A stretch of 64,000 nucleotides of DNA from positions 1 to 64,000 of the forward strand of contig JAFGPS010000023.1 in the NCBI GenBank assembly GCA_016936075.1, written 5' to 3'. This DNA is from Sedimentisphaerales bacterium. Lineage in GTDB: Bacteria; Planctomycetota; Phycisphaerae; Sedimentisphaerales; Anaerobacaceae. Positions within the stretch are counted from its first letter, which is position 1; each line of letters begins with the position of its first letter. Both the position numbers and the translations under genes were made by a program. Below are positions 28,399 to 37,615 of the stretch, one piece after another. The notes below the pieces were generated by a model. The model searched no databases. It worked only from the letters and a program-made list of their open reading frames with translations, and was not told the DNA's origin.

Positions 28399-29412
28399 TT
28401 ATCGATTCTCATACATCGATTCATAGTATTTTTGATAATCCCCGGAAACAACGTTTTGCAGCCATTCTTGATTTTGCAGATACCAGTCTATAGTTTTTAC
28501 AATACCCTCTTCAAATATTACTGAAGGTTTCCATCCAAGTTCATTCATGATTTTTGTCGCGTCAATCGCATACCGCCTGTCATGTCCCAGCCTGTCTTTG
28601 ACAAACTTAATCAGCGATTGCGGTTTTTTGAGACGATTAAGAATAAGGCCAATCACCTCAAGGTTTGTTTTTTCGTTGCAGCCGCCAATATTATAAATCT
28701 CACCGGACGGTGCTTTTTCGAAAACCTGCCATATTGCGGTACAATGGTCATAAACATACAGCCAATCTCTGACATTCAGACCGTCACCATATACAGGTAA
28801 ATCTTTGTCATTAAGAGCATTGTTAATCATTAGCGGAATCATTTTTTCCGGAAATTGATATTCTCCGTAGTTGTTCGAGCATCTTGTAATATTATATTTT
28901 ATACCCCACGTATGACCAAAAGCTCTGACCAGATGATCTGCCGATGCTTTGCTGGCCGAATAAGGAGAATTAGGACTAAGCGGTGTTTGTTCCGTAAACA
29001 TTCCATCCGGACCAAGCTCGCCATAAACTTCATCAGTAGATATTTGAATAAAACGTTCCAACTTCTTATCACGTGCCGCTTCAAGTAAAGTAAGCGTACC
29101 AGCTATATTGGTATCGATGAATATTTTCGGTTCACTTATTGAGCGGTCAACATGACTTTCAGCCGCAAAATTAATTATTGCGTCAATTTTGTATTCATCT
29201 ATTATTTTGGCGATTAACTCACCATCACAAATATCACCTTTTATGAACTTGTGGTTTTTATGCTCAAGGAAACCAGTTAAGTTTTCAAGGTTTCCTGCAT
29301 AAGTAAGCTTATCGAGATTAACAATAAAGCAATCCGGCTGCTCTGTAAGTACCATTCTTACGAAATTGCTACCTATAAACCCTGCACCGCCAGTAACGAG
29401 AATCTTTTTCAT
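28399..29412 (-). CDS. rmlB: dTDP-glucose 4,6-dehydratase
   Basis: ILVTGGAGFIGSNFVRMVL, NFAAESHVDRSISEP, ISTDEVYGELG, PYSASKASADHLVRAFGHTWG, RCSNNYGEYQFPEKMIPL. Confidence 0.96.
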   Translation of the reverse strand: MKKILVTGGAGFIGSNFVRMVLTEQPDCFIVNLDKLTYAGNLENLTGFLEHKNHKFIKGDICDGELIAKIIDEYKIDAIINFAAESHVDRSISEPKIFIDTNIAGTLTLLEAARDKKLERFIQISTDEVYGELGPDGMFTEQTPLSPNSPYSASKASADHLVRAFGHTWGIKYNITRCSNNYGEYQFPEKMIPLMINNALNDKDLPVYGDGLNVRDWLYVYDHCTAIWQVFEKAPSGEIYNIGGCNEKTNLEVIGLILNRLKKPQSLIKFVKDRLGHDRRYAIDATKIMNELGWKPSVIFEEGIVKTIDWYLQNQEWLQNVVSGDYQKYYESMYENR

Positions 29413-30257
29413 AAGTTATTCAAATATCTTTCCAAAACAGTTTGCCATGACTCAATCTTTTCACCGAGTAATTCTGTAATTTTCGTGCAATCAAACCGGC
29501 TGTTCAGAGGTCTTGCGGCCGGTGTTACATAATCGCTCGTTTTACAGGGTAACAGATTAACATTCATCGAGAGCTTGTCAAATATAAACTTTGCTATTTC
29601 ATACCGGCTGACATAACCAGAACTGGCAAAATGAAATAAACCTGTCGGCTTTTTACCCATTAATTTACATATCGTTTGAGAAACTTCCGTCGTTGCCGTC
29701 GGTGAGCCTATTTGGTCATCAACAACATTGACAGTATCATTTGTTTTTGCTCTATGGATTAGCTTCGATACAAAATTATTACCTGCTTTACCATAGGTCC
29801 ATTGTACCCGCATGATGCAATATTTGCACCCGCTTTGAGCGAGGAGTTTTTCTCCTTCGTATTTTGTTCTGCCGTATTCGCTTATTGGATTTGGAGAATC
29901 AGTTTCCGTATAAGACTTTTCCCCTTTACCATCAAAAACAAAATCTGTACTGATATGCAGCACCCAAATGTCATTGTTTCGGGCAATTTCACCAAGCCGC
30001 CCTATCGCTTCTGCATTAACCTTATATGCCAGTTCTTTTTCGCTTTCAGCGCCATCGACATTTGTATAAGCGGCACAGTTTATAACAATATCCGCATTTT
30101 TTATTTTTTCTTCAAGCTGAATAAAATTCGTAATATCAAATTCCGCCAGGTCAAATACCTGAACATCGATATTTTTCTCATTGAATGCTTCTACCAAATC
30201 AGTTCCAAGCATTCCTTTACCGCCGAGGATAACTATATTTTGATTACTTAATGACAT
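29409..30257 (-). CDS. rmlD: dTDP-4-dehydrorhamnose reductase
   Basis: VILGGKGMLGTDLVEAF, NCAAYTNVDGAESE, STDFVFDGKGEKSYTETDSPNPISEYGRTKYEGE. Confidence 0.93.
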   Translation of the reverse strand: MSLSNQNIVILGGKGMLGTDLVEAFNEKNIDVQVFDLAEFDITNFIQLEEKIKNADIVINCAAYTNVDGAESEKELAYKVNAEAIGRLGEIARNNDIWVLHISTDFVFDGKGEKSYTETDSPNPISEYGRTKYEGEKLLAQSGCKYCIMRVQWTYGKAGNNFVSKLIHRAKTNDTVNVVDDQIGSPTATTEVSQTICKLMGKKPTGLFHFASSGYVSRYEIAKFIFDKLSMNVNLLPCKTSDYVTPAARPLNSRFDCTKITELLGEKIESWQTVLERYLNNL

Positions 30258-30315
30258 TAAAAACTCCGTAATACAGCTTGATGTTTTTAATTATTTTCAC
30301 ATTCATGCTGCAATT

Positions 30316-31044
30316 TTATTTTGGTGGATTTTCAAAAACCAACTCATTTGCCTTACTTAATGACTCGAAAGTTCCAGCGTCGGTCCACCAACCTTCGAGA
30401 ATATTAAAACCGAGTTGCCCTTTTTTAATGTAAGCTTCATTGACATGAGTAATTTCAAACTCACCGCGGCCAGATGGCTTTAACGTTCTTATGATATCAA
30501 AAACCGCATCATCATAGAAATATATACCTGTCACGGCATAATCAGATGTTGGATTTTCTGGTTTTTCTACGATACTTACTACTTTATCATCAACTATTTC
30601 AGCAACGCCAAAACGTTTTGGATTTTCTACTTTCTGCAGAAGTATTCTTGCACCCTTTTCCTGTGCAAGGAATTTATCGCTATAATCTTTCAAGCTGTCT
30701 TCGAAAATGTTATCCCCAAGGATCACAACAATAGGATCACCTTTCGCAAAATTCTCAGCCAAAGCAAGCGCCTGTGCAATCCCACCCGCCTGATCCTGAA
30801 CCTTGTATGTAAAGCGGCAGCCGAAATTTGTTCCGGATCCTAAGAGATTCACAACATCACCCATATGTTCGAGACCAGTAACAATCAGTATTTCCTCAAT
30901 GCCAATAGCTATAAGCTTCTCAATTGGATAATAAATCATAGGTTTCTGACCGACCGGCAGAAGATGTTTATTGGTAACTTTAGTGAGCGGCATAAGGCGT
31001 GAACCCGTACCCCCTGCAAGAACTACACCTTTTAAAAACATCAT
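30316..31044 (-). CDS. rmlA: Sugar-1-phosphate nucleotidylyltransferase, short-form RmlA/SpsI-like
   Basis: KGVVLAGGTGSRLMPLTKVTNKHLLPVGQKPMIYYPIEKL, VILGDNIFED, GWWTDAGTFESL; adjacent to rmlB/rmlD. Confidence 0.88.
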   Translation of the reverse strand: MMFLKGVVLAGGTGSRLMPLTKVTNKHLLPVGQKPMIYYPIEKLIAIGIEEILIVTGLEHMGDVVNLLGSGTNFGCRFTYKVQDQAGGIAQALALAENFAKGDPIVVILGDNIFEDSLKDYSDKFLAQEKGARILLQKVENPKRFGVAEIVDDKVVSIVEKPENPTSDYAVTGIYFYDDAVFDIIRTLKPSGRGEFEITHVNEAYIKKGQLGFNILEGWWTDAGTFESLSKANELVFENPPK

Positions 31045-31129
31045 TTTCCTTTCATTTTCAATGAGTTTGCCTTTATTTGTGGATAATTCTATACTATGCT
31101 GGCTTTAGTGTCAAATATCGCTTAATAAA

Positions 31130-32245
31130 TTAATTTCCGGAAAAAATAATATTTCTTCCAGTTTGACCAAGCTCAAACAGGTGAATTTTATTCGAATTTA
31201 TATATATTTTTATGGCCTGATTTATTTCATAATCAGCATATGGAGAGGTGCTAAGAATAAATCTGTCTACATTTGGTATCTGAAGGTAAATATCTGTACG
31301 GCTTCCTACATGCTCGATAGACCGAATAACAGCATTGATCGCATTATTTCCCCCGTTTTCATATGGTTTTAAGGAAATATCCTCTGGCCGTATACCTAAA
31401 ATCATTTCTTTTCCGTTGTAATTACTTAGATATTTTTTTAATGAATCCGGTAACGAGATGATATTATCGTCTCTAACAAAGTTTATTTTCTCTTGATCTG
31501 TTCCTACGTTGCCACTAAAGAAATTCATAGGAGGAGTTCCAAAAAAGCCCGCTACATACCTGTTTGCAGGCTTATCATATATTTCCATCGGTTTACCAAT
31601 CTGCTGTATTTTACCATCATACATAACACATATTTGCTCGCCCAGTGTCATTGCCTCGACCTGGTCATGAGTAACATATATAGTTGTGGTCTTTAATTTC
31701 TGATGCAGAGCTTTAATCTCAGCCCGCATTGTCAGCCGCATTTTCGCGTCAAGATTGCTCAATGGCTCATCGAATAAAAATGCGTTTGGTTTACGAACTA
31801 TTGCCTTGCCCAATGCTACCCGCTGGCGTTGTCCACCGGATAAAGAACAAGGTTTGCGGCGAAGAAATTCTTCAATTCCAAGCAAAGCGGCTGTTTCTTT
31901 TATGACTTTCTTTATTTGTTTGCGAGGAGTTTTTCGCATTTTCATGGCAAAAGCCATATTCTGGAAAACCGTCATATGGGGATATAAAGTATAATTCTGA
32001 AATACCATAGCAACATCACGGTCTTTCCCGGAAACGTCATTAGCCAAAGTATCATCTATATAAATATTTCCTGAATCAGGTTGCTCAAGACCGGCTATAA
32101 GCCTCAATGTAGTTGTTTTGCCGCATCCGCTCTGACCTACTATGACCATGAAACAGCTGTCCTGTATATCCAGAGAGAAATCGGATACCGCAGTAATTCC
32201 GCTTTCGTAAATCTTCGTTATATTTTCCAGTAAAATACGAGACAT
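31130..32245 (-). CDS. ABC importer ATPase, MalK/UgpC/CUT1-like
   Basis: VGQSGCGKTTTLRLIAGLEQPDSG, LSGGQRQRVALGKAIVRKPNAFLFDEPLSNLDAKMR, VTHDQVEAMTLG, C-terminal TOBE-like region; start trimmed to MSRILLENITKIY. Confidence 0.92.
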   Translation of the reverse strand: MSRILLENITKIYESGITAVSDFSLDIQDSCFMVIVGQSGCGKTTTLRLIAGLEQPDSGNIYIDDTLANDVSGKDRDVAMVFQNYTLYPHMTVFQNMAFAMKMRKTPRKQIKKVIKETAALLGIEEFLRRKPCSLSGGQRQRVALGKAIVRKPNAFLFDEPLSNLDAKMRLTMRAEIKALHQKLKTTTIYVTHDQVEAMTLGEQICVMYDGKIQQIGKPMEIYDKPANRYVAGFFGTPPMNFFSGNVGTDQEKINFVRDDNIISLPDSLKKYLSNYNGKEMILGIRPEDISLKPYENGGNNAINAVIRSIEHVGSRTDIYLQIPNVDRFILSTSPYADYEINQAIKIYINSNKIHLFELGQTGRNIIFSGN

Positions 32246-32262
32246 AATTAAAACAATCTTTT

Positions 32263-34032
32263 TTAGAATATTTTGTTGCGAATTCGTTTTTTGGTTCGCC
32301 ACAGAAAAATAAGTGCAAGTATTATATACGCAAAGAAGGAAATACCAAAAACTATTAATGTAGTATGAAGAGTTTCGTAACCGCTCGGCCAGTCATATTG
32401 CATTATTCCATTTCTTATACGGAATTGTGTTGTTATAGTACTTATTGCTATAACAATTATCTGGATAAATGGATTGAAGAAAAAACACACTTCAGCTGCA
32501 TCGTGGCCGCCAATGATTTCACCGAAAATACCTAATACCACTGGAATAAGTGCCCATATAAACAAAATGAAGACAAAATTCATAACAACTGCGCTGGTTG
32601 TATGTTTAAAACGAGAACTGAAATACAGACCAGAGCAGCTAATCAAAATAATAAACCATACTAATAATATTACAGTTAACAGGATCGCAATAGGATGGAT
32701 AAATCCAAGAAAATAAAATAAAATGAAATGTCCTACTAATAACGACCAAACTGGTAAACAGCGGCTTATTACTCCGCATAATTTACCATAAACTATCTGC
32801 CTGTCACTTAGTGTTGACGTTAAAAGTAAAAGCCACGAGCTGGATTCTTTTTCTAATGTTATACTCGTTGAAGAAAAAACTGTAGTAATAAGTGTCCCTA
32901 ATACCATAAATATCAGAGAATACAAAACATGAGTTGGTTCATCATCTAAAGCATCTACATGATAAAGGAACCAATATGAATATGTCAATATAGCAAGGAA
33001 TACAATTACACCAATAATACGAAGTATTTTTGTATTCTTTCGTAAAGGCAATATAAGCTCTTTCCAAAGTACAGCCGGACCGATTACACTAATAATTGCA
33101 GAGTTTTTTGCATTATTCTTTCGATAAGTTTTTTTTTGTCTCGAAGAGAATAACTGACCTGCCGCTTGGCGAAGTGCGACTTTGCGAACTAAAATTATTG
33201 ATATAACTACAAACACGAATGCTAATAGCAAGTTAATTAGACAATTTATATAAGGAGATACAAAAAAAGAAAAGAATGCAGCTCGCGGCTCAAGCATCGC
33301 AAGAGTATTAAAAAAGAAAGCGACATAAGGATTTGTATTTATTAAAAGCATCCCGAAAACATCATCAGAACCAATTTTTGTTAGAAAAAATATTGTAGCA
33401 GCTAAAAATGGAATTAATGCAAAAAGACATAAAATTGATAAAATCGTAACAATAATTACAATATGAGCCCTTCGACAGAAAATTGAGTAGAATAGACTTA
33501 TCGAGCTTACAAGTATAACTGTCGTTAATGTAAGGCATAGACTGGATGTAATAAAGCTCCAGGGCACGCCTCCGAAAACTCTTACGATAGCTAATAAAGG
33601 CAGACTGATTGCAAGTAATAAAAACAATTGTAATAGTTTGCTGAACATTTTGCCTATAACTATCTGCATACTTGTTATTGGAGTTGTCATTAACATACCG
33701 AGAGTTTTGTGATATATCTCGTCACTTATAGAATTGCTCAGCATAACAACCGCGATAATCTGTGACGCACAGAACTGGAATACTACAATATAGGTCACTA
33801 TCACTTTACCAGCCTGTGCCAATCGAGAAACATTTAATATTCTTGAACCACGAAAATCTACTACAACAGCCCAAATAAACAGCAAAATAATAAGCATGAG
33901 CAAAATATAAGCGGCACGCAGAACGTAATTTCGCCGCTTCCGGCTCGATACACGAAGCTCTTTGTCAAATACCGGGCCGGTAAGCCAGAAAAAACTTAAA
34001 GTACGTACTATATAATCCAATATCGCAGTCAA
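32263..34032 (-). CDS. ABC-2 type permease, paralogue 4 of 4
   Basis: FWLTGPVFDKELRVSSRKRRNYVLR; SDEIYHKTLGMLMTTPITSMQIVIGKMFSKLLQL. Confidence 0.85.
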   Translation of the reverse strand: MTAILDYIVRTLSFFWLTGPVFDKELRVSSRKRRNYVLRAAYILLMLIILLFIWAVVVDFRGSRILNVSRLAQAGKVIVTYIVVFQFCASQIIAVVMLSNSISDEIYHKTLGMLMTTPITSMQIVIGKMFSKLLQLFLLLAISLPLLAIVRVFGGVPWSFITSSLCLTLTTVILVSSISLFYSIFCRRAHIVIIVTILSILCLFALIPFLAATIFFLTKIGSDDVFGMLLINTNPYVAFFFNTLAMLEPRAAFFSFFVSPYINCLINLLLAFVFVVISIILVRKVALRQAAGQLFSSRQKKTYRKNNAKNSAIISVIGPAVLWKELILPLRKNTKILRIIGVIVFLAILTYSYWFLYHVDALDDEPTHVLYSLIFMVLGTLITTVFSSTSITLEKESSSWLLLLTSTLSDRQIVYGKLCGVISRCLPVWSLLVGHFILFYFLGFIHPIAILLTVILLVWFIILISCSGLYFSSRFKHTTSAVVMNFVFILFIWALIPVVLGIFGEIIGGHDAAEVCFFFNPFIQIIVIAISTITTQFRIRNGIMQYDWPSGYETLHTTLIVFGISFFAYIILALIFLWRTKKRIRNKIF

Positions 34033-34048
34033 TGTTGTTTCCTGTTTA

Positions 34049-35830
34049 TTAAAAAATGTTCTTTCTGAATCTGCATTTGGCTCGCCATGCGAAAATCAAT
34101 CCTATAAATGTATAACCCGCCAGGCAAGCCAGCATCCAGGCTGTTGACATAAATGCGTTGGCACTGAAACTTGCCCAGTTGTAACTACTGGCAGATGTAT
34201 TCGTATTGGCACCCATTATTACAACCGCATGGAGAAATGGATTGGTATCTACATAATATTCAGCAAATCCCTGCATACCTGAAATGTGCAAAAATCCATC
34301 CAGTATGAAAAAGAGTAAAGGTGCAAAAATCCAGATTGTCGCTGCGAAAACAAAATTTACAATAACCGCAGTCGTTGTATGCTTGAAACATGAACTAAAA
34401 TACACGCCAGTGCAAAAAAGAAATGTCACTATCCACAGAACCAATATCGTTATCTGTATGACTGATAACGGATTTATAACTACATCGAGACTAAAAATAA
34501 TAACATGAGCAAATAAAAGAATCCAAACCGGAATCAAACGTCTTATCGTACCAATGTATTTTCCGAATAGAATCTGCCTGTCATCCAGTGTTGTCATAAG
34601 CAGAATCGGCCACGAACGTGCCTCCTTTTCAGTTGTTATTCCGGTTGCAGTCAGAATAATAGTAAAAAAAGTCCCTATAATCAGAAAAGCTATGACAAAT
34701 ACTGAGTGAATGTCCGGGTCGTCCAGCACCCTCTCTCTTGCGCAAAGCCAATAAATGAATATCAGAAGACTTAGTGTTAGAAAGATACATACCATAGCAA
34801 ATTTCTTATGCTTTCCAAGCATCGGTGTTCTAAGCTCTTTCCAAATAACAGGCGGATCCTTTACTTTTCTTATTTTCGTAGATGATTCCTGATACTCAAC
34901 ATTAGAGTCTTTTTTACGCTTTTTTTTCTTACGCGATAAATATATCTGACCTGTTGCCTGGCGAAGTGCAACCTTGCGCACAAGAATCGTCGAGATTGCA
35001 ATAAGAACAATGGATGCTACAGCTAAAATACCACAATTTAAATACCAAAAGAAATGAGCGGCATCCCTGGAATTTGGAGAAAATAATCTGTCGGTATTGT
35101 AGAAAAATTGAACATAAGGATTTGCCTGGAATATGGCAGGTATGAAAGTACGTTCATGAATTATTCGATCCCAATCCAATATTTCATGTAAGACAATCGA
35201 TATAAATGGTACCACCACAAAAATAACAATTACAGTTATTATCGTTTCAATTATTACGACATATGCTTTATGAGAAAAAATAGAAAAAAATAAACTCAGC
35301 GTTCCAATAAATATAATCGTAGTCAGAGTAAGACAGAGACTTGAAATAATAAAATTCCAGGGAACACCTCCGAATATCCTAACTACAGCAAGCAAAGGCA
35401 GGCTGATAACAAGCAGTAAAATCAATTGAAGCAGTTTGCTGAGCAGCTTACCCATAACAATCTGAAAACTGTTTATCGGGGTACTCATCAAAAGGCCAAG
35501 TGTTTTATTATATATTTCATCACTAATGGAAGTGCTTAGCATAATAATCGTTATAATCTGCGTCGCACAAAACTGAAACCATACAATAAACATGATTATT
35601 TCCTGTCCAATAAGAGCCATTCTGGACGCTTGAAAAAGATTGTTTCCGCTTATATGAACGATACTTGCCCATACGAAAAACAGGATAGTTGATAGTAGCG
35701 CGATATACATAAAACGCAAAACATAATTTCTTTTTCTCCGGCTGGATACTCTTAGTTCTTTATCGAAAATCGGTCCAAGTAACCAGAAAGGGCTGAATAT
35801 GCGCCAAATATTTTTAATTGACATCGTCAT
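34049..35830 (-). CDS. ABC-2 type permease, paralogue 3 of 4
   Basis: FWLLGPIFDKELRVSSRRKRNYVLR; SDEIYNKTLGLLMSTPINSFQIVMGKLLSKLLQL. Confidence 0.85.
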   Translation of the reverse strand: MTMSIKNIWRIFSPFWLLGPIFDKELRVSSRRKRNYVLRFMYIALLSTILFFVWASIVHISGNNLFQASRMALIGQEIIMFIVWFQFCATQIITIIMLSTSISDEIYNKTLGLLMSTPINSFQIVMGKLLSKLLQLILLLVISLPLLAVVRIFGGVPWNFIISSLCLTLTTIIFIGTLSLFFSIFSHKAYVVIIETIITVIVIFVVVPFISIVLHEILDWDRIIHERTFIPAIFQANPYVQFFYNTDRLFSPNSRDAAHFFWYLNCGILAVASIVLIAISTILVRKVALRQATGQIYLSRKKKKRKKDSNVEYQESSTKIRKVKDPPVIWKELRTPMLGKHKKFAMVCIFLTLSLLIFIYWLCARERVLDDPDIHSVFVIAFLIIGTFFTIILTATGITTEKEARSWPILLMTTLDDRQILFGKYIGTIRRLIPVWILLFAHVIIFSLDVVINPLSVIQITILVLWIVTFLFCTGVYFSSCFKHTTTAVIVNFVFAATIWIFAPLLFFILDGFLHISGMQGFAEYYVDTNPFLHAVVIMGANTNTSASSYNWASFSANAFMSTAWMLACLAGYTFIGLIFAWRAKCRFRKNIF

Positions 35831-37603
35831 TTAATCTAAAATCCTCCATCGCATGTGGTTTATTGATAATCCATATGCAATATAAGTTATTATCATATAG
35901 ATAATAGAATATATAATAAACGAAAAATGTGATGCCACTATTATCTCAATTATATACAAAGGTGAGCTTGGAGAAGAGTGGAATGAGTCAATCATTTCAA
36001 AATAACCACCCCAAACACCGAAAATAGAAGCGGCTGCAAAAAGAGGACTTCCAAAATAAAAAAATGGAATGCAGCACACAGGAATTATCAGCGTTAGAAA
36101 TGTTATCATATTCCATGTCGCGGCTGTTGTACTGCGTTTACATATCGAACTAAACATAACACCGATAGAAGATACAAGCAAAGCACTGCTTATTACTAAA
36201 ACCGTCATAGGAATCAGAACCGCGACTTTTATCATACCCAGCGGAATAAAAACAATCATATGTGCAGCAAGAAGGAACCAATATGGCCATGCCCGAAAAC
36301 ATGAGCCAATTATTTTGCCATATGATATATCCTTTGGCCTCAATGCAGTCGTAAGCAGAATCGGCCATGACCTCGCTTCTCTTTCTGTTGTTATACTTGT
36401 CGATGCGAATGTGGATGTGCGAAGCAGGCCGATAAAGAAATAAACCAGCACGAAAATAACATGGGTTACTTTCTCATTCAATACTTCATAATAAATACAC
36501 AAACTATAAGCGGTAATTATAAAAGCTACAGCCAGAATAATACTGAATACGAACATAATATTATTTGTCTTAACAAGTGAATTTGAAAATTCTCTCCATA
36601 TTACCGGCGGCAATTTTATGGCCCTGATTTTTCCGTAATCCTGTTTTTTATTATAATTATATTTCTGTTTTTTATCCGCAACATTGCGTTCTTTTCTTGT
36701 TAATAACAAACCTCCCTGCCCTGTGATTTGCTTTAATCCCACTTTACGAACAGAAAAACACGACCATAGTAATATTACTAAGGAAAAACCAAGAATTGCA
36801 ATACAATGCGATACCCAACCATTAAAACCACGCGTAGATGTTGGTGATTGCATGACATTTTGCATTGTTTGCATAAGCATAAAAGGATTGAAAAAATATA
36901 GTTTGGAGATATAAGCGGAAAGATTCGCTTTGCCGAAAATATTTAAGAAATGCTGAGCAATTCGCGGTATAACGTAAATAAAAAAATAAGTTCCTAAAAC
37001 CCTGCTTATAACGCGATGTGACTGATGACTATAAATTGAAAAAAATAAGCTTAATGAACCGGCGAATATTGCTGTTGTCAATGTAACACAAATGCTCGAA
37101 AGGACATAACTCCAGGGAACACCTCCGAAAACACGAATTATCGCCAATACAGGAAAACTGATAGCGATTAATAGGATCAATTGAAATAACTTACTGAGCA
37201 GTTTTCCGAAGACTATCTGGAAACTGCTTATCGGCGTAGTCATCAAAACGCCAAGTGTCTTCTGGTATATTTCATCGCTGATTGCTGTACTTAACATAGC
37301 AATGGCAAGAATCTGAACAAAAATAAACTGGAACCAGACTATTGAAGTTGTGAGATAACTTCCGATTTGTGCCATTTTTGATGCTTGAATGACCGATGAA
37401 TATTGATCATTTTGGGCTAAAGAAGTTGAGAAGAAGAATAAGACAAAGACAGATAAAATAATGGGATACAAAAAGCGGACAAAATAATTCCTTCTTCTTC
37501 GGCTCGATATGATAAGTTCCTTCATAAATATCGGCCCAAAAAAACGGTTAGGATTTATATATTCAAGAATATTTAATATTTTATTATTCATAACATTAAT
37601 CAT
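35831..37603 (-). CDS. ABC-2 type permease, paralogue 2 of 4
   Basis: FFGPIFMKELIISSRRRRNYFVR; SDEIYQKTLGVLMTTPISSFQIVFGKLLSKLFQL. Confidence 0.85.
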   Translation of the reverse strand: MINVMNNKILNILEYINPNRFFGPIFMKELIISSRRRRNYFVRFLYPIILSVFVLFFFSTSLAQNDQYSSVIQASKMAQIGSYLTTSIVWFQFIFVQILAIAMLSTAISDEIYQKTLGVLMTTPISSFQIVFGKLLSKLFQLILLIAISFPVLAIIRVFGGVPWSYVLSSICVTLTTAIFAGSLSLFFSIYSHQSHRVISRVLGTYFFIYVIPRIAQHFLNIFGKANLSAYISKLYFFNPFMLMQTMQNVMQSPTSTRGFNGWVSHCIAILGFSLVILLWSCFSVRKVGLKQITGQGGLLLTRKERNVADKKQKYNYNKKQDYGKIRAIKLPPVIWREFSNSLVKTNNIMFVFSIILAVAFIITAYSLCIYYEVLNEKVTHVIFVLVYFFIGLLRTSTFASTSITTEREARSWPILLTTALRPKDISYGKIIGSCFRAWPYWFLLAAHMIVFIPLGMIKVAVLIPMTVLVISSALLVSSIGVMFSSICKRSTTAATWNMITFLTLIIPVCCIPFFYFGSPLFAAASIFGVWGGYFEMIDSFHSSPSSPLYIIEIIVASHFSFIIYSIIYMIITYIAYGLSINHMRWRILD

Positions 37604-37615
37604 TTTAAAAAACGT

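Noticed and set aside
29802-30251. 149-aa plus-strand ORF
   Set aside because: Antisense to rmlD, which is clearly coding; no recognisable domain.
36069-36443. 124-aa plus-strand ORF
   Set aside because: Antisense to an ABC-2 permease paralogue; similar shadow ORFs occur opposite the other permeases (e.g. 32474..32716, 34284..34508).
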